Notes: generated from the letters alone by a model not told the origin. A DNA stretch of 64,000 nucleotides from Stutzerimonas stutzeri (GCF_024448955.1 NZ_JAMOIH010000015.1:1-64000), one strand, 5' to 3'. Positions 10,859 through 21,484 are shown, counted from the stretch's first letter. Made by a program: numbers and translations.

Positions 10859-11481
10859 TGTTGCGCGCTGCCCTGTTGGCCGCGGCCGAGCGCGGCATCA
10901 ACCGCGTCCTGCGCCTGGACCCTACCGCATTGCCGCGGCTGGCCCGACTGAGCGGTCGCGTCATCGAAATCGACTGCACGACGCCCGCCTGGCGCCTGTT
11001 CGTGCTGGCCGATAGCGAAGGGCTGCGCCTGGCTGGCGACTGGGGCAGCGAGGCTGATTGCCGTCTGCGCGCGCCCGCCGCAAGCCTGCTGCGTCTGGCG
11101 ACCAGTCGTAACAAGACCGCGATCCTGCACGGCCCGGACGTCGAGATCGAGGGCGACAGTGCGTTGCTGATGAGCCTTGCCGAAGTGCTGCAGGATCTCG
11201 AGCTGGACTGGGAATACGAAGTTTCACGCTGGCTCGGTCCGGTCGGCGCTCAGCTGCTTGGCTCCGGCGTGCGCGGCCAGACCGCCTGGGCACGGCAGAG
11301 CGCCGAAAGCTTGCGCCAGAACATGGCCGACTACCTCAGCGAAGAGTCACGAACGCTGGTCGGCATGGCCGAGGCCGAAGCCCGCTTCGCTGAACTCGAC
11401 CGCCTCAAACTCGACCTCGACCGACTCGAAGCCCGAGTCGAGCGACTCAACCAATCTCTGAAACCAGACCAAGCCGAATGA
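10858..11481 (+). CDS. ubiJ: Ubiquinone biosynthesis accessory factor UbiJ (SCP2 domain)
   Basis: A 207-aa lipid-binding SCP2-domain protein (about residues 15-120) with a C-terminal charged helix (about 165-205, heptad-like [18 protein letters not shown]) that suggests a coiled coil. UbiJ is known to hold quinone intermediates in the aerobic Ubi metabolon together with UbiK. It is placed between ubiE and ubiB and overlaps both (1 nt and 4 nt), the standard gammaproteobacterial arrangement. Confidence 0.92.
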   Translation: MLRAALLAAAERGINRVLRLDPTALPRLARLSGRVIEIDCTTPAWRLFVLADSEGLRLAGDWGSEADCRLRAPAASLLRLATSRNKTAILHGPDVEIEGDSALLMSLAEVLQDLELDWEYEVSRWLGPVGAQLLGSGVRGQTAWARQSAESLRQNMADYLSEESRTLVGMAEAEARFAELDRLKLDLDRLEARVERLNQSLKPDQAE

Positions 11482-13088
11482 AGCTGTTCGCCGCCACCCG
11501 CCGCCTGTTCCGCATCCTGCTGGTGGTGATCCGCTACCGCCTGGACGACATTATCCTCGACCTGCCGATGCCCTGGTGGCTACGCACCTCCAGCTATCTG
11601 CTGCCCTGGCGCTGGCTGCCACGGCGCCGCAGCGTGCTGTCTCGCGGTGCGCGCCTGCGCCTGGCGCTGGAAGGTCTGGGGCCGATCTTCATCAAGTTCG
11701 GCCAGATTCTCTCGACTCGCCGCGACCTGTTGCCGCTGGATATCGCCGAAGAGCTGGCGATGCTGCAGGACCGCGTACCGCCTTTCGATTCGGCCGTTGC
11801 CACCGCCCTGATCGAGCGGCAGCTGGGCGCATCGGTGGGCGAGATATTCGCGCGATTCGATAGCAAACCGCTGGCCTCCGCCTCGGTCGCCCAGGTACAC
11901 GCCGCCAAGCTGCGCAGCGGCGAAGAAGTGGTGGTCAAGGTGGTCCGGCCGAATCTGCGGCCAATCATCAGCCAGGACATCGCCTGGCTGTTCCTGCTGG
12001 CCAAGACTGCCGAACGCGCGTCTACCGAGGCTCGCCGCCTGCACTTGGTGGAGGTGGTCGACGACTACGCCAAAACCATCTACGACGAACTCGACCTGCT
12101 GCGCGAAGCGGCCAATGCCAGCCAGCTCAAGCGCAACTTCCAGGGCTCACCGCTGCTTTACATCCCACAGGTCTACTGGGACCTGTGCCGCCCGCAGGTG
12201 CTGGTCATGGAGCGCATCTACGGTGTGCCGGTGACCGATATGAAGCGCCTGGCCGAACAGCGTACGGACATGAAACAGCTGGCCGAGCGCGGCGTGGAAA
12301 TCTTCTTCACCCAAGTCTTTCGTGACAGCTTCTTCCACGCCGACATGCACCCCGGCAACATTTTCGTCAGCACTCACCAACCATGGAACCCGCAGTACAT
12401 CGCGGTGGACTTCGGCATCGTCGGCAGCCTGACGCCTGAAGACCAGGATTACCTGGCGCGCAACCTGATGGCTTTCTTCAAGCGCGACTACCGCAAGGTC
12501 GCGCAGTTGCACATTGATTCGGGCTGGGTGCCGGCGGAAACCAAGGTCAACGAATTCGAAGCGGCGATCCGTACCGTCTGCGAGCCGATTTTCGAGAAGC
12601 CACTGAAGGACATCTCCTTCGGTCAGTTGCTGGTGCGCCTGTTCCAAGTGGCGCGGCGCTTCAATATGGAAGTCCAGCCGCAGCTGGTGTTGCTGCAGAA
12701 GACCTTGCTGAACATCGAGGGGCTGGGTCGCGAGCTGTATCCCGAGCTGGACCTGTGGTCCACCGGCCAGCCTTACCTTGAGCGCTGGATGCGCGAACGC
12801 ATGAGTCCCATGCAGTTGCTGAAGAACGCACACGCGCAGATCGAGCAATTGCCGCATCTGGCCGGCATGACCCGCGAGCTGCTCGAGCACATGTCACAAC
12901 CCCATGCCAACAATCCCGCGCCGCCCTGGCGCGAACGTCACCACGGCTGGCCGCTGCGACTGATTGGCGCATCGCTGCTGGCTGGCGGCGCGGTTCTGGC
13001 AGCCGGGGCCGAGACTTTCACAGCCGCCGCCGCTTGGCCGGCCTGGCTGATGCTGGCGGCCGGCCTGTTCATCGTCGTACGCCGATAG
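11478..13088 (+). CDS. ubiB: Ubiquinone biosynthesis atypical kinase/ATPase UbiB
   Basis: ABC1/ADCK-family protein required for ubiquinone synthesis, thought to supply ATPase-driven access to membrane quinone precursors. The signature region [16 protein letters not shown] (KxGQ-type) is followed by an alanine-rich nucleotide loop [11 protein letters not shown], the catalytic-loop-like DMHPGNIFV and metal-binding VDFGIVG. Two hydrophobic segments at the extreme C-terminus (about 490-535) anchor it in the inner membrane. Length 536 aa is typical. Start overlaps ubiJ by 4 nt (ATGA). Confidence 0.96.
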   Translation: MKLFAATRRLFRILLVVIRYRLDDIILDLPMPWWLRTSSYLLPWRWLPRRRSVLSRGARLRLALEGLGPIFIKFGQILSTRRDLLPLDIAEELAMLQDRVPPFDSAVATALIERQLGASVGEIFARFDSKPLASASVAQVHAAKLRSGEEVVVKVVRPNLRPIISQDIAWLFLLAKTAERASTEARRLHLVEVVDDYAKTIYDELDLLREAANASQLKRNFQGSPLLYIPQVYWDLCRPQVLVMERIYGVPVTDMKRLAEQRTDMKQLAERGVEIFFTQVFRDSFFHADMHPGNIFVSTHQPWNPQYIAVDFGIVGSLTPEDQDYLARNLMAFFKRDYRKVAQLHIDSGWVPAETKVNEFEAAIRTVCEPIFEKPLKDISFGQLLVRLFQVARRFNMEVQPQLVLLQKTLLNIEGLGRELYPELDLWSTGQPYLERWMRERMSPMQLLKNAHAQIEQLPHLAGMTRELLEHMSQPHANNPAPPWRERHHGWPLRLIGASLLAGGAVLAAGAETFTAAAAWPAWLMLAAGLFIVVRR

Positions 13089-13137
13089 CCAGCGGTCGGC
13101 GAGGCTGGCAAACTTGGCGCATTGCACGGAGAAGCCG

Positions 13138-13533
13138 ATGAACTGGCTGGACGAAATCAACTGGAATGCCGATGGCCTGGTCCCGGCGATTGCGCAGGAC
13201 CACAGGACCGGGCGCGTCCTGATGATGGCCTGGATGAACCGCGAAGCCCTGACGCTGACCGCGACGGAGAACCGCGCCATCTACTGGTCACGTTCGCGTG
13301 GCAAGCTGTGGCGCAAGGGCGAGGAGTCCGGTCATGTGCAGAAACTGCATGAACTGCGCCTGGACTGCGATGCCGACGTCATCGTGCTGATGGTCGAGCA
13401 GATCGGTGGCATCGCCTGCCATACCGGACGTGAAAGCTGCTTTTATCGGGTCTTCGAGAACGGCGACTGGAAAACCGTCGAACCGGTCCTCAAAGATCCC
13501 CACGCGATCTATGCGGAGCACCAACATGAGTGA
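13138..13533 (+). CDS. hisI: Phosphoribosyl-AMP cyclohydrolase HisI
   Basis: Opens the purine ring of PR-AMP in histidine biosynthesis; zinc-dependent, cytosolic. Motifs: [28 protein letters not shown] and the metal-binding DCDADV and [10 protein letters not shown] regions. Length 131 aa from the ATG at 13138, which has GGAG 6 nt upstream. In this organism hisI and hisE are separate genes, unlike the fused enterobacterial hisI/IE; they overlap by 8 nt. Confidence 0.96.
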   Translation: MNWLDEINWNADGLVPAIAQDHRTGRVLMMAWMNREALTLTATENRAIYWSRSRGKLWRKGEESGHVQKLHELRLDCDADVIVLMVEQIGGIACHTGRESCFYRVFENGDWKTVEPVLKDPHAIYAEHQHE

Positions 13534-13858
13534 CACCCTTGCCCGCCTGGCCGAGGTGCTGGAAGCCCGCAAGGGTGCGGCAGCGGACAGTTCCTATGTG
13601 GCCAGCCTCTACCACAAGGGTCTGAACAAGATTCTCGAGAAAGTCGGCGAAGAGTCAGTGGAAACCATCCTGGCCGCCAAGGATGCCGCCATCAGCGGCG
13701 ATGCCAGCGAGCTGATCTATGAAACCGCGGATCTGTGGTTTCACAGTCTGGTGATGCTGGCCGCGCTGGATCAGCATCCACAGGCGGTACTGGACGAACT
13801 CGACCGGCGATTCGGTCTCTCCGGGCATGCGGAAAAAGCCGCGCGCCCACAATCCTGA
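13526..13858 (+). CDS. hisE: Phosphoribosyl-ATP pyrophosphatase HisE
   Basis: Hydrolyses PR-ATP to PR-AMP, the step before HisI. The 110-aa protein shows the MazG-like helical core with [24 protein letters not shown] and [12 protein letters not shown]. The start is the ATG at 13526 inside the end of hisI; upstream sequence in frame has no homology. tatA starts 24 nt downstream. Confidence 0.95.
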   Translation: MSDTLARLAEVLEARKGAAADSSYVASLYHKGLNKILEKVGEESVETILAAKDAAISGDASELIYETADLWFHSLVMLAALDQHPQAVLDELDRRFGLSGHAEKAARPQS

Positions 13859-13882
13859 TAGTCAACTTCGGAGTACTGCAGC

Positions 13883-14113
13883 ATGGGTTTTGGTGGAATC
13901 AGCATCTGGCAACTCCTGATCGTTCTGCTCATTGTGGTCATGCTCTTCGGCACCAAGCGCCTCAAGGGCCTGGGCTCGGATCTGGGTGACGCCATCAAGG
14001 GCTTCCGCAAATCGATGGGCACCGATGAGGAAAAGCCCAGCGTCGAGGAAAAGCAGAGCCATACCATCGATGCCGAGGCCCGCAAAGTCGAAGATCCGAC
14101 GAAGAAGAACTGA
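13883..14113 (+). CDS. tatA: Sec-independent protein translocase subunit TatA
   Basis: Pore-forming subunit of the twin-arginine translocase. One N-terminal transmembrane helix (about residues 5-22, [14 protein letters not shown]), the FG(T)KRL hinge, an amphipathic helix ([16 protein letters not shown]) and a charged tail; 76 aa. The E. coli-type FG motif is present. First of tatABC, 3 nt before tatB. Confidence 0.96.
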   Translation: MGFGGISIWQLLIVLLIVVMLFGTKRLKGLGSDLGDAIKGFRKSMGTDEEKPSVEEKQSHTIDAEARKVEDPTKKN

Positions 14114-14116
14114 GGC

Positions 14117-14506
14117 ATGTTCGATATCGGCTTCACCGAACTGCTGCTGGTCGGCCTGGTAGCGCTGTTCGTCCTAGGTCCCGAGCGTCTGCCCGGCGCG
14201 GTGCGCACCGCCGGTCTTTGGATCGGCCGGGCCAAGCGCAGCTTCGCTAACATCAAGGCCGAGGTCGAACGGGAAATCGGCGCCGACGAGATTCGCCGTC
14301 AGCTGCACAACGAGCGCATTCTCGACCTCGAACGCGAAATGAAGCAGAGCATCATGCCGAGCCCGCCCAGCGTCCCGGCAAAATCCAGTCCGCAATCGGC
14401 GACGCCACCGCCTGACGTCAACGCGATCGACACATCGCCAACGACCGAGCCCAAACCCGCCGAAACGGCCCCCGCACCCCGACCGGACAGATCAGCCGAG
14501 CCATGA
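14117..14506 (+). CDS. tatB: Sec-independent protein translocase subunit TatB
   Basis: Receptor subunit with TatC for twin-arginine signal peptides. [13 protein letters not shown] with Glu in the first helix, then [12 protein letters not shown], an amphipathic helix and a proline-rich low-complexity tail (about residues 75-129) typical of TatB. Stop overlaps tatC by 4 nt. Confidence 0.95.
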   Translation: MFDIGFTELLLVGLVALFVLGPERLPGAVRTAGLWIGRAKRSFANIKAEVEREIGADEIRRQLHNERILDLEREMKQSIMPSPPSVPAKSSPQSATPPPDVNAIDTSPTTEPKPAETAPAPRPDRSAEP

Positions 14507-15303
14507 GCAAGCCTTCCATCGATGATCAGGAAATGCCGCTGGTTGCCCACCTGACGGAGCTGCGCAAGCGCCTGCTGCGCTGCGTGGTGGCCATCCTGCT
14601 GCTGTTCGGGGTGTTGTTCTACTTTTCCCAGCAGATCTATTCGCTGGTGGCCGCACCGTTACGCGCCTATCTGCCGGAAGGGGCGACGATGATCGCCACC
14701 GGCGTGGCCTCGCCGTTCCTCACGCCGTTCAAGCTGACGATGATGGTGGCGCTTTTCCTCTCGATGCCGGTGATCCTGCATCAGATCTGGGGGTTCATCG
14801 CTCCCGGCCTGTATAAACACGAAAAGCGCATCGCCATCCCACTGCTGATTTCCAGCATCTTCCTGTTCTACGGCGGCATGGCTTTCGCCTACTTCGTGGT
14901 GTTTCCGATCATGTTCGGCTTCTTCGCCAGCGTGACGCCCGAGGGCGTGGCGATGATGACGGACATCGGCCAGTACCTGGACTTCGTGCTGACGCTGTTC
15001 TTCGCCTTTGGCGTGGCCTTCGAGATTCCGGTGGCGACCTTCCTGCTGATCTGGGTCGGCATCGTCGACGTTGCTACCTTGCGCAAAAGCCGCCCCTACG
15101 TGATCGTCGGCTGCTTCGTCGTCGGGATGGTGCTGACGCCGCCCGACGTGTTTTCCCAAGCGCTACTTGCCATACCGATGTGGCTGCTGTTCGAGGCCGG
15201 GTTGATCTGCGGCAGCATGGTCAAGAAGCGTGAAGAGTTCCGCGGCGATGCCGAAGACGACCAACCGCACCCCAGCGACCAATCGCCTACGCCTCGTCCA
15301 TGA
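14503..15303 (+). CDS. tatC: Sec-independent protein translocase subunit TatC
   Basis: Six-helix inner-membrane protein that binds the RR signal peptide. N-terminal cytosolic region [16 protein letters not shown], the conserved periplasmic/TM segment PGLYKHEKR and FGVAFEIPV, and the final [22 protein letters not shown]. Length 266 aa. It overlaps tatB and rsmE by 4 nt each, so all four are translationally coupled. Confidence 0.96.
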   Translation: MSKPSIDDQEMPLVAHLTELRKRLLRCVVAILLLFGVLFYFSQQIYSLVAAPLRAYLPEGATMIATGVASPFLTPFKLTMMVALFLSMPVILHQIWGFIAPGLYKHEKRIAIPLLISSIFLFYGGMAFAYFVVFPIMFGFFASVTPEGVAMMTDIGQYLDFVLTLFFAFGVAFEIPVATFLLIWVGIVDVATLRKSRPYVIVGCFVVGMVLTPPDVFSQALLAIPMWLLFEAGLICGSMVKKREEFRGDAEDDQPHPSDQSPTPRP

Positions 15304-16007
15304 ACCTGCTGCTGCTGGAGGCGGCCGATTTCGTGGCCGCCAATCGCGTGGTCCTGCATGATCGCCGGCTCACGCATATTCAAGAAGTGCACCGTGCCGA
15401 GGCAGGTGAACATCTCAGGGTCGGCCTGCTTGGCGGCGAAATGGGCCAGGGCCGCTTGCTGCGGCTGGACGCCTTTGAGGCGGAGCTAGAGGTCGAGCTG
15501 AATCAACCGCCGCCGGCCAAACTGCCGATCACATTGCTGCTGGCGCTGCCAAGACCGAAGATGCTCCGCCGTGTACTGCAGACCGTCGCCTGCATGGGCG
15601 TACCGCGGTTGGTGCTGCTCAACAGTTATCGCGTGGAAAAGAGCTTCTGGCAAACCCCTTTCCTTGAACCGGCCGCCATTCGCGAGCAGCTGCTGCTCGG
15701 GCTGGAACAAGCACGCGATACCGTGCTTCCGGATGTAAGTATCGAGAAGCGCTTCAAGCCCTTCGTCGAGGATCGATTGCCGCAATTGGCCGCAGGTACT
15801 CGCGGTCTGGTCGGGCATCCGGGCAACTATCCGGACTGTCCACGCGCCATCACCGAATCGGTGACGCTGGCCATCGGTCCGGAAGGCGGCTGGATACCCT
15901 ACGAAATCGACAAGCTCAGCGAAGCAGGTCTGCAACCTGTTCAGCTGGGCGCGCGCATCCTGCGAGTGGAAACCGCCGTCAGTGCGCTGCTGGCGCGTCT
16001 GTTCTGA
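15300..16007 (+). CDS. rsmE: 16S rRNA (uracil1498-N3)-methyltransferase RsmE
   Basis: SPOUT methyltransferase modifying U1498 of 16S rRNA. N-terminal PUA-like domain (about 1-70) and C-terminal knot domain with LAIGPEGGW and [11 protein letters not shown], both diagnostic. Length 235 aa. ATG overlaps the tatC stop (ATGA). Confidence 0.95.
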   Translation: MNLLLLEAADFVAANRVVLHDRRLTHIQEVHRAEAGEHLRVGLLGGEMGQGRLLRLDAFEAELEVELNQPPPAKLPITLLLALPRPKMLRRVLQTVACMGVPRLVLLNSYRVEKSFWQTPFLEPAAIREQLLLGLEQARDTVLPDVSIEKRFKPFVEDRLPQLAAGTRGLVGHPGNYPDCPRAITESVTLAIGPEGGWIPYEIDKLSEAGLQPVQLGARILRVETAVSALLARLF

Positions 16008-16112
16008 CAAAGCCGGCACGTACGTCGCGTGGCGATGCAGTACCGATGAACGTAATGCACGCATCCGGAGCATGTGGGTCAGAGCTACTGAACCCCAAAA
16101 GCAGTAGCTGCC

Positions 16113-16532
16113 ATGCGCCCTTTGACCATCGATCTTCACCGGCTGGAATACGCGCTGGATAACCGCGACGCCAGCGAACATTACCTCGATCTGGAGTCCG
16201 GCCAAATCCGCGCGGTATTTCCCGGCGAAACCGCGCCGGGCGTGGACGAAAAATACGAAGTGCAGGAGGACCGCTTTCTGCATATCGAACCCCTCGGGCT
16301 TGCCGAATCGATCGCCATGCGCGAGGCGTTTCTGTTCACCCAGCATGACCCCATCGCTCACGCGATGCTCAGCGACGCATTAACAGGCCGCAAGCCTTTG
16401 CGAACCTTCGATTTCAAACTGGAGGATTTTCCCGCAGTACGCCAGGCCTGGCTGGACTATCAGGCTGTTCAGCTACGCGAATACGCCATCACCTGGCTGC
16501 ACGACAACGGACTGGAGCCCTCGGGGCGCTAG
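16113..16532 (+). CDS. UPF0158 family protein, unknown function
   Basis: A 139-aa protein resembling the UPF0158 family, with the pattern of an N-terminal HRLEYALDN helix, a strand-turn region carrying LDLESGQI, a central F.(I)EPLGLAESI motif and a C-terminal RQAWLDYQAVQLREYAITWL helix. Acidic and soluble. Function is not known to me. The ribosome site is weak. It is followed by a large palindromic repeat and the convergent dtd gene. Confidence 0.8.
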   Translation: MRPLTIDLHRLEYALDNRDASEHYLDLESGQIRAVFPGETAPGVDEKYEVQEDRFLHIEPLGLAESIAMREAFLFTQHDPIAHAMLSDALTGRKPLRTFDFKLEDFPAVRQAWLDYQAVQLREYAITWLHDNGLEPSGR

Positions 16533-16557
16533 TTTTTCTCGTACCGGTTGGAGGGCC

Positions 16558-16681
16558 CACTCCCTCACCCTAGCCCTCTCCCAAGAGGGAGAGGGGATTG
16601 CTGCAATAGGGCATGTCCTGGGCGGCGCTTGCCACCCGACTTGTCTCCCTCTCCCGCCGGAGAGAGGGTTGGGGTGAGGGG
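16558..16681. repeat. Paired inverted repeat (CCCTCACCC...CCCTCTCCC element)
   Basis: CCCTCACCCTAGCCCTCTCCC with its own stem (CCCTCTCCC/GAGGGAGAGGG-like) starts near 16562. A complementary arm ending GTTGGGGTGAGGG closes at about 16681. Together they form a two-hairpin BIME-like element between convergent genes. A related single-hairpin copy is found inside vgrG (47306-47365). It may terminate transcription in both directions. Confidence 0.75.
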
Positions 16682-16736
16682 CGGAGCGAAGTGAAGCACA
16701 AAGGGCCGCCCCACCTACGAGCCAGCTTCCCGGCAC

Positions 16737-17174
16737 TCAGCTCTCCAACAGAAAGGTCACCGGCCCATCGTTTAGCAGATAGACCTGCATGTCAGCGCCG
16801 AAACGCCCGCTGGCGACCGGCGAATGCTGACGCTGTGCCTGCGCCAGCAGGTAGTCGTAGAGTTCCTCGCCGAGTTGCGGCGGTGCCGCGCTGGAAAAAC
16901 TGGGCCGAAGACCGCTACCGGTATCGGCAGCCAGGGTGAACTGGGAGACCAGCAGCAGACCGCCACCAATGTCCGTCAACGAGCGGTTCATCCGGTCCTG
17001 CTCGTCGCTGAAAACGCGATAGCGCAGTAGCTTGTGCAACAGCTTGTCAGCCCGAGCATGGTCATCTTCACGTTCGACGCCGACCAGTACCAACAGCCCT
17101 TGGTCGATGGCGCCAACCACTTCGCCTGCCACCTCGACCCGCGCCTGCCGCACGCGCTGGATCAATGCCTTCAT
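16737..17174 (-). CDS. dtd: D-aminoacyl-tRNA deacylase
   Basis: Removes D-amino acids (and Gly from tRNA-Ala) from charged tRNAs; homodimer with RNA-based catalysis. Diagnostic motifs: SQFTLAADT near the middle and the C-terminal [10 protein letters not shown]. Length 145 aa. ATG overlaps the stop of the upstream pip gene by 1 nt, so the two are co-translated. Confidence 0.96.
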   Translation of the reverse strand: MKALIQRVRQARVEVAGEVVGAIDQGLLVLVGVEREDDHARADKLLHKLLRYRVFSDEQDRMNRSLTDIGGGLLLVSQFTLAADTGSGLRPSFSSAAPPQLGEELYDYLLAQAQRQHSPVASGRFGADMQVYLLNDGPVTFLLES

Positions 17175-18145
17175 CAGGCTTCCTCGGGCGGCAGATCGAG
17201 CAAGCGGTGGGCGATGTCCGCGGCGGCACGCACCAGGGCGTCACAGATACCGGGCTCCGCAGCCGAATGACCCGCTTCGCGGATGATCTGCAGCTCGCTG
17301 TTCGGCCATGCTTCGTGCAGTTCCCAGGCATTTTCCAGTGGGCAGATGACGTCATAACGCCCATGCACGATGATCCCCGGAAGATGAGCGATCTTGTGCA
17401 TGTCACGCAGCAGTTTATCGGGCTCGAGGAAAGCATCGTTGACGAAGTAATGGCACTCGATGCGTGCCATCGCCAGCGCCCGATGGGTATCGGAGAAACG
17501 ATCGACGACTTGAGTGTTGGGCCGCAGCGTGGCGGTACGGCCTTCCCAACAGGACCAGGCCTTGGCGGCGTGCATCTGGGCGATCTGATCGCTGCCGGTC
17601 AGGCGCCTGTAGTAAGCCTGCATCAGATCACCCCGCTCCTCCGGCGGGATCGGCGCAAGAAAGTCCTGCCAGTAGTCCGGAAACAATCGGCTGGCGCCTT
17701 CCTGGTAGAACCAGTGGAACTCCTTCGGCCGGCAGAGGAAAATGCCGCGCAGGATCAGCGCGTGCACATGTTCGGGAAATGCCTGAGCGTAGGCCAGCGA
17801 CAAGGTCGAGCCCCAGGACCCACCGAACAGTACCCATTTGTCGATGCCGAGATGCTCCCGAATCCGCTCCATATCGGCGATAAGATGCGCGGTGGTGTTG
17901 TTTTCCAGGCTGGCGTGAGGGGTCGAGCGGCCACAGCCACGCTGGTCGAAGGTGATGATGCGGTACAGGTTGGGGTCGAAGAAACGTCGGCTCAGGGCAT
18001 CACAGCCACCGCCTGGGCCGCCATGCACGAATACCACGGGCAGGCCCTCCGGTGATCCACTCTCGTCCACGTAAAGCACATGCGGTTGGTCGACCGCCAG
18101 CTCGTGCCGGGCGTAGGGTTTGATCTCCGGATACAAGGTCTGCAT
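17174..18145 (-). CDS. pip: Proline iminopeptidase
   Basis: Serine peptidase of the alpha/beta-hydrolase S33 family that removes N-terminal proline. Oxyanion region FVHGGPGGG, substrate DQRGCGRS(TPH), nucleophile elbow FGGSWGSTL, acid in [10 protein letters not shown] and base in EAGHSAAEP. Length 323 aa from the ATG at 18145 (GGAG 7 nt upstream); earlier in-frame Met codons lack homology. No signal peptide: cytosolic. First gene of pip-dtd. Confidence 0.93.
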   Translation of the reverse strand: MQTLYPEIKPYARHELAVDQPHVLYVDESGSPEGLPVVFVHGGPGGGCDALSRRFFDPNLYRIITFDQRGCGRSTPHASLENNTTAHLIADMERIREHLGIDKWVLFGGSWGSTLSLAYAQAFPEHVHALILRGIFLCRPKEFHWFYQEGASRLFPDYWQDFLAPIPPEERGDLMQAYYRRLTGSDQIAQMHAAKAWSCWEGRTATLRPNTQVVDRFSDTHRALAMARIECHYFVNDAFLEPDKLLRDMHKIAHLPGIIVHGRYDVICPLENAWELHEAWPNSELQIIREAGHSAAEPGICDALVRAAADIAHRLLDLPPEEA

Positions 18146-18223
18146 GGCACACTCCATGATCGGTGCGCGGGCCAAGGCCCGCCTGACGTTTCCGGCATCA
18201 TAACGAGGTTCGAGAGGTTCGGC

Positions 18224-18655
18224 ATGCCTGTATGGAAATTAGCCGCAGCTATTGCGGCGCTGGCGCTGCTACTGGCCGGCTGTGGCCGCAACGATCCGCA
18301 GGCCGCGCTTGAAATGGCCGCGCGATCGCTGCAAGAGAGTATCGAAAACAAGGACAACGGCGACCTGATGGCGCGCATACATCCGGAGTTTCGCGCCAAC
18401 CAGAACCTTGACCGCGACTGGGTTCGGCGCACGACCGCCCTGATGTTCCTGCGCCATGCCAACGTGCAGGTGATTGCCCTGAATCCTCAGAGCTGGATCG
18501 ACCCAACGTATTCCGACAAAGGCTACAGCGAAGCCCAGGTAGCACTGACCGGCGCCGAACGCTGGCTACCGCAACGCATCGGGCACTATCACGTCAGGCT
18601 CGAATGGTGGCACGAGGATGGTGAGTGGCTGTTGGCGCGGCTGGACTGGGAATAA
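18224..18655 (+). CDS. Predicted lipoprotein, unknown function
   Basis: A 143-aa protein with a signal sequence (MPVWKLAAAIAALALLLAGC) ending in lipobox LLAG-C, so probably lipid-modified after cleavage. The mature part is an alpha+beta fold of the size of nuclear-transport-factor-2-like domains (helical ALEMAARSLQESIENKD then strands ending HVRLEWWHEDGEWLLARLDWE); that fold assignment is inference. The start at 18224 is chosen because it begins the signal peptide; the open frame upstream lies in the divergent pip region. Ends 6 nt from the convergent blc stop. Confidence 0.78.
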   Translation: MPVWKLAAAIAALALLLAGCGRNDPQAALEMAARSLQESIENKDNGDLMARIHPEFRANQNLDRDWVRRTTALMFLRHANVQVIALNPQSWIDPTYSDKGYSEAQVALTGAERWLPQRIGHYHVRLEWWHEDGEWLLARLDWE

Positions 18656-18660
18656 CCGCG

Positions 18661-19203
18661 TCAGGACGATTCGCCGCGCCATATCAGTTCTCTGACATCG
18701 TAGCCACGCTCACGGGCTTCAGCGAGCAGCCTGTCGCGCGTTGCCGCGTCGATTTCCTTCTCACGCGAAAGCAGCCACAGATAATCTCGGTCCGGGCTGC
18801 CAACCAGCGCCACACGGTAGTCATCGTCAAGGTAGAGAATCCAGTAGTGCCCTTTGGTCAGCCCCGGAAACAGGCTGCTGAACCAGTTATCGAAGCGAAC
18901 CCAGAGTCTGTCGGTCTTTCCAGCCTGTTGAGGCACCGCTTGACCGTGGACCTGTTGCCATTCGCCGTCGGCGGTTTCGCAGCGGTTGGTCACCGCCACG
19001 CTGCCGTCATTCTGCAACTGATATTCGGCCTCAGAACGCACGCAGTTGCGCTGGAAGAACATCGGCAGGCGCGCCTGTTCGTACCAGGTGCCCTGATAGC
19101 GCTGGAGATCGACCTGACCGACCGTCTCGGGCCCTTCGACATTCCGTGAACCTGCGCAACCAGTGATCAACAGCGCGCAACACAGGACTAAAAGAAAACG
19201 CAT
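18661..19203 (-). CDS. blc: Lipocalin Blc, outer-membrane lipoprotein
   Basis: Bacterial lipocalin, a beta-barrel that binds fatty acids or lysophospholipids at the outer membrane. Signal peptide with lipobox LLITG-C (about residues 11-16), lipocalin signature YQGTWYEQARLP, and LVGSPDRDYLWLLSRE near the C-terminus. Length 180 aa. Strong ribosome site AAGGAG. It follows the SmpA/BamE-like gene by 9 nt. Confidence 0.92.
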   Translation of the reverse strand: MRFLLVLCCALLITGCAGSRNVEGPETVGQVDLQRYQGTWYEQARLPMFFQRNCVRSEAEYQLQNDGSVAVTNRCETADGEWQQVHGQAVPQQAGKTDRLWVRFDNWFSSLFPGLTKGHYWILYLDDDYRVALVGSPDRDYLWLLSREKEIDAATRDRLLAEARERGYDVRELIWRGESS

Positions 19204-19212
19204 AGGTGCTCC

Positions 19213-19467
19213 TTATTGCAGGCCTTGGCCGGAGAACATCATCACCTTGTCGCCGGCAAACTGAATGCTGATGAAGCGGTTCTTCTGTCCCCAGGTGCAG
19301 CTGGACATGCCCAGCGCGCCGGCGCACTCACCGGGCTTACCGAGTAATTCCTCAACTTCCGCGCGGGGCATGCCGGCTTTCAGCTTGGCGAAATTCTCCT
19401 GGGTGACCGGGCTGCAGGCCGTCAGCAATACGACAACGGCGAACAACGATAAATAACGCAGCGACAT
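19213..19467 (-). CDS. Small lipoprotein, BamE/SmpA-like fold
   Basis: An 84-aa lipoprotein: signal MSLRYLSLFAVVVLLTAC with lipobox LLTA-C, then a small domain FAKLKAGMPRAEVEELLGKPGEC reminiscent of the helical start of BamE/SmpA and related repeats, followed by CTWGQKNRFISIQFAGDKVM. It is not the main BamE. Start at 19467 with AAGGAA upstream; an open frame 11 codons longer adds no signal-like sequence. Likely an operon with blc. Confidence 0.8.
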   Translation of the reverse strand: MSLRYLSLFAVVVLLTACSPVTQENFAKLKAGMPRAEVEELLGKPGECAGALGMSSCTWGQKNRFISIQFAGDKVMMFSGQGLQ

Positions 19468-19553
19468 TGACAGATTCCTTGGTTCGGTCGGGTCGACCAC
19501 GCCCGGCTGATAGAGATTAGGAAGCGAGCACGCGAGGTGGTTCCCCGCTGCAG

Positions 19554-20156
19554 CTAGAAGCGTGAGCCGGGCTCGGTCAGAAAGGCCTGCTCGGCCTCAG
19601 TGGTCTGGCGACCAAGCGTATCGTTGCGATGTGGAAAGCGGCCGAACCGGGCAATCACATCGCGATGGCGCTCCGCGAAATCGAGAAAGCCGGCGAACAA
19701 CTTCCGGTCTTCGGGCGCAACGAGCCCGTGGAGCATCTGGAATTGCGCAACGGCCTGGTCCTGCGTCTGCAGGTTTTCCGCATGTTCTAGGGGGAGATAG
19801 ATGAACACCCGCTGAATCGGCGTGAGCAGTACATCACCCCCATGCGCCATGCCTTCGCGAACCAATTGCAGGGCACGCTCGTCACCGGCGAACGCCTGAG
19901 GGGTCCCGCGGTAGATCATGCGAGGCAGCTGGTCGAGCAACAGCACCAACGCGAGCCAACCATGCGGCGATTCGGTCCAGTGGCCCAACCCGCCGGCCAG
20001 TGCCTGGTCGGTCAGCTCGCCGAAGCGGTCACGGGCCTCGACATCCTGTTCGAGCTTATAGCCGAACCACAGCCCGTGTTTCTGCTGGGCGATCTCGCCA
20101 ACGCTGGCGCCCTGGCCGAACCACCAGTTCAGCAACTCCAGCCAGGGACCACTCAC
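19554..20156 (-). CDS. DUF924 family protein
   Basis: A 200-aa soluble helical protein of the DUF924 family (TPR-like fold), recognised by WWFG near the N-terminus, LALVLLLDQLPRMIYRGTPQAFAGD, the segment VFIYLPLEHAENL and FGRFPHRN near the C-terminus. Function unknown. GTG start, 3 nt after fbp, so probably co-translated with it. Confidence 0.87.
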   Translation of the reverse strand: MSGPWLELLNWWFGQGASVGEIAQQKHGLWFGYKLEQDVEARDRFGELTDQALAGGLGHWTESPHGWLALVLLLDQLPRMIYRGTPQAFAGDERALQLVREGMAHGGDVLLTPIQRVFIYLPLEHAENLQTQDQAVAQFQMLHGLVAPEDRKLFAGFLDFAERHRDVIARFGRFPHRNDTLGRQTTEAEQAFLTEPGSRF

Positions 20157-20159
20157 CGG

Positions 20160-21170
20160 TCAGTCCTGGTGGTAGCCGGTGGCGCGCTCGACTTCTTCCT
20201 TGGAACCGAGGAAGACAGGAACGCGCTGGTGCAGCGAAGTCGGCTGGATATCGAGGATGCGCTGCTTGCCATTGGTGGCGGCGCCGCCGGCCTGCTCGAT
20301 GATGAATGACATCGGATTGGCTTCGTACATCAGGCGCAACTTGCCGGGCTTCTCCGGTTCGCGCGCATCCCAGGGGTACATGAACAGGCCGCCACGGGTC
20401 AGGATGCGATGCACATCGGCCACCATCGAGGCGATCCAGCGCATGTTGTAGTTCTTGCCCAGCGGACCTTCCTCGCCGGCCAGCAGTTCGCTGACGTAGC
20501 GCTGCACTGGTGCTTCCCAGTGACGCTGGTTGGACATGTTGATAGCGAACTCCGCAGTGCTGTGCGGAACCCGGATGTTGTCGTGGGTGAGCACGAAGCT
20601 GCCCAATTCGCGGTCGAGGGTGAAACCCATCACGCCATTGCCGAGGGTCAGCATCAACATGGTCTGCGGTCCGTAGATCGCGTAGCCGGCGGCGACCTGC
20701 TTGGTGCCGGGCTGGAGGAATGCTTCTTCACCGAGCGCATCGTTCTGGGTGAAGCATTCGCCCGGGCAGCGCAGCACTGAGAAGATGGTGCCAACCGAGA
20801 CGTTGACGTCGATGTTGCTGGAGCCGTCCAGCGGGTCGAAGACCAACAGATAGGCGCCCTTGGGGTATTTGCCGGGAATCTGGTAGGCGTTGTCCATTTC
20901 TTCCGACGCCATGCCGGCCAGGTGGCCGCCCCACTCGTTGGCTTCGAGCAGGATTTCGTTGGACAGCACGTCGAGCTTCTTCTGCACTTCGCCCTGGATG
21001 TTCTCGCTGTCAGCGCTGCCGAGCACGCCGCCTAGCGCGCCCTTGGATACGGCGTGGCTGATTTCCTTGCACGCTCGGGCCACTACCTCAATTAGGAAGC
21101 GCAGGTCCGCCGGGGTGTTGTTGCTGCGGGTCTGCTCGATCAGGTAGCGACTCAGGGTTACGCGTGACAT
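20160..21170 (-). CDS. fbp: Fructose-1,6-bisphosphatase, class I
   Basis: Hydrolyses fructose 1,6-bisphosphate in gluconeogenesis; cytosolic, Mg2+-dependent. Metal-site motif [25 protein letters not shown]-like [12 protein letters not shown], and active-site [15 protein letters not shown]. Length 336 aa. GGAG lies 8 nt before the ATG. The upstream gap to glgP (21171-21484) holds no gene. Confidence 0.96.
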   Translation of the reverse strand: MSRVTLSRYLIEQTRSNNTPADLRFLIEVVARACKEISHAVSKGALGGVLGSADSENIQGEVQKKLDVLSNEILLEANEWGGHLAGMASEEMDNAYQIPGKYPKGAYLLVFDPLDGSSNIDVNVSVGTIFSVLRCPGECFTQNDALGEEAFLQPGTKQVAAGYAIYGPQTMLMLTLGNGVMGFTLDRELGSFVLTHDNIRVPHSTAEFAINMSNQRHWEAPVQRYVSELLAGEEGPLGKNYNMRWIASMVADVHRILTRGGLFMYPWDAREPEKPGKLRLMYEANPMSFIIEQAGGAATNGKQRILDIQPTSLHQRVPVFLGSKEEVERATGYHQD

Positions 21171-21435
21171 GGAATGGCTCCGGAGGATGAAAAACCCGCG
21201 CAGTTTAGCAGGCCGAGGGGAAACTAACCCTGCCTCAGACCCGCCCTGAGACCACAGAGTTCAGCGCAGCGGCAACTGGCTACATGACGAACCGATTCTT
21301 GATGTGTTCGCGAATGTTCCGAACCCAGGAAACCACGTTGTAGGTCGTGTTAGCCGAAGGCGTAACCCGACGGACAGTTTCACAGACAACCACAAAGCCA
21401 CGGACGGATGAGCTTCCCCGCTATTGCGCCTGCTA

Positions 21436-21461
21436 GTCGGGTCGCTGCGTCGTGACCCGAC
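21436..21461. terminator. Hairpin downstream of glgP
   Basis: GTCGGGTC (21436-21443) and GACCCGAC (21454-21461) form an 8-bp perfect stem with a 10-nt loop, 24 nt beyond the glgP stop. No T-run follows on the minus strand, so it may be a weak terminator or a repeat. The rest of 21171-21484 shows no gene. Confidence 0.45.
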
Positions 21462-21484
21462 TTACAGAACGGCGAGCCCCGCCC

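Noticed and set aside
20000..20302. Plus-strand open frames opposite DUF924, fbp and glgP
   Set aside because: High-GC antisense shadows of strongly conserved genes.
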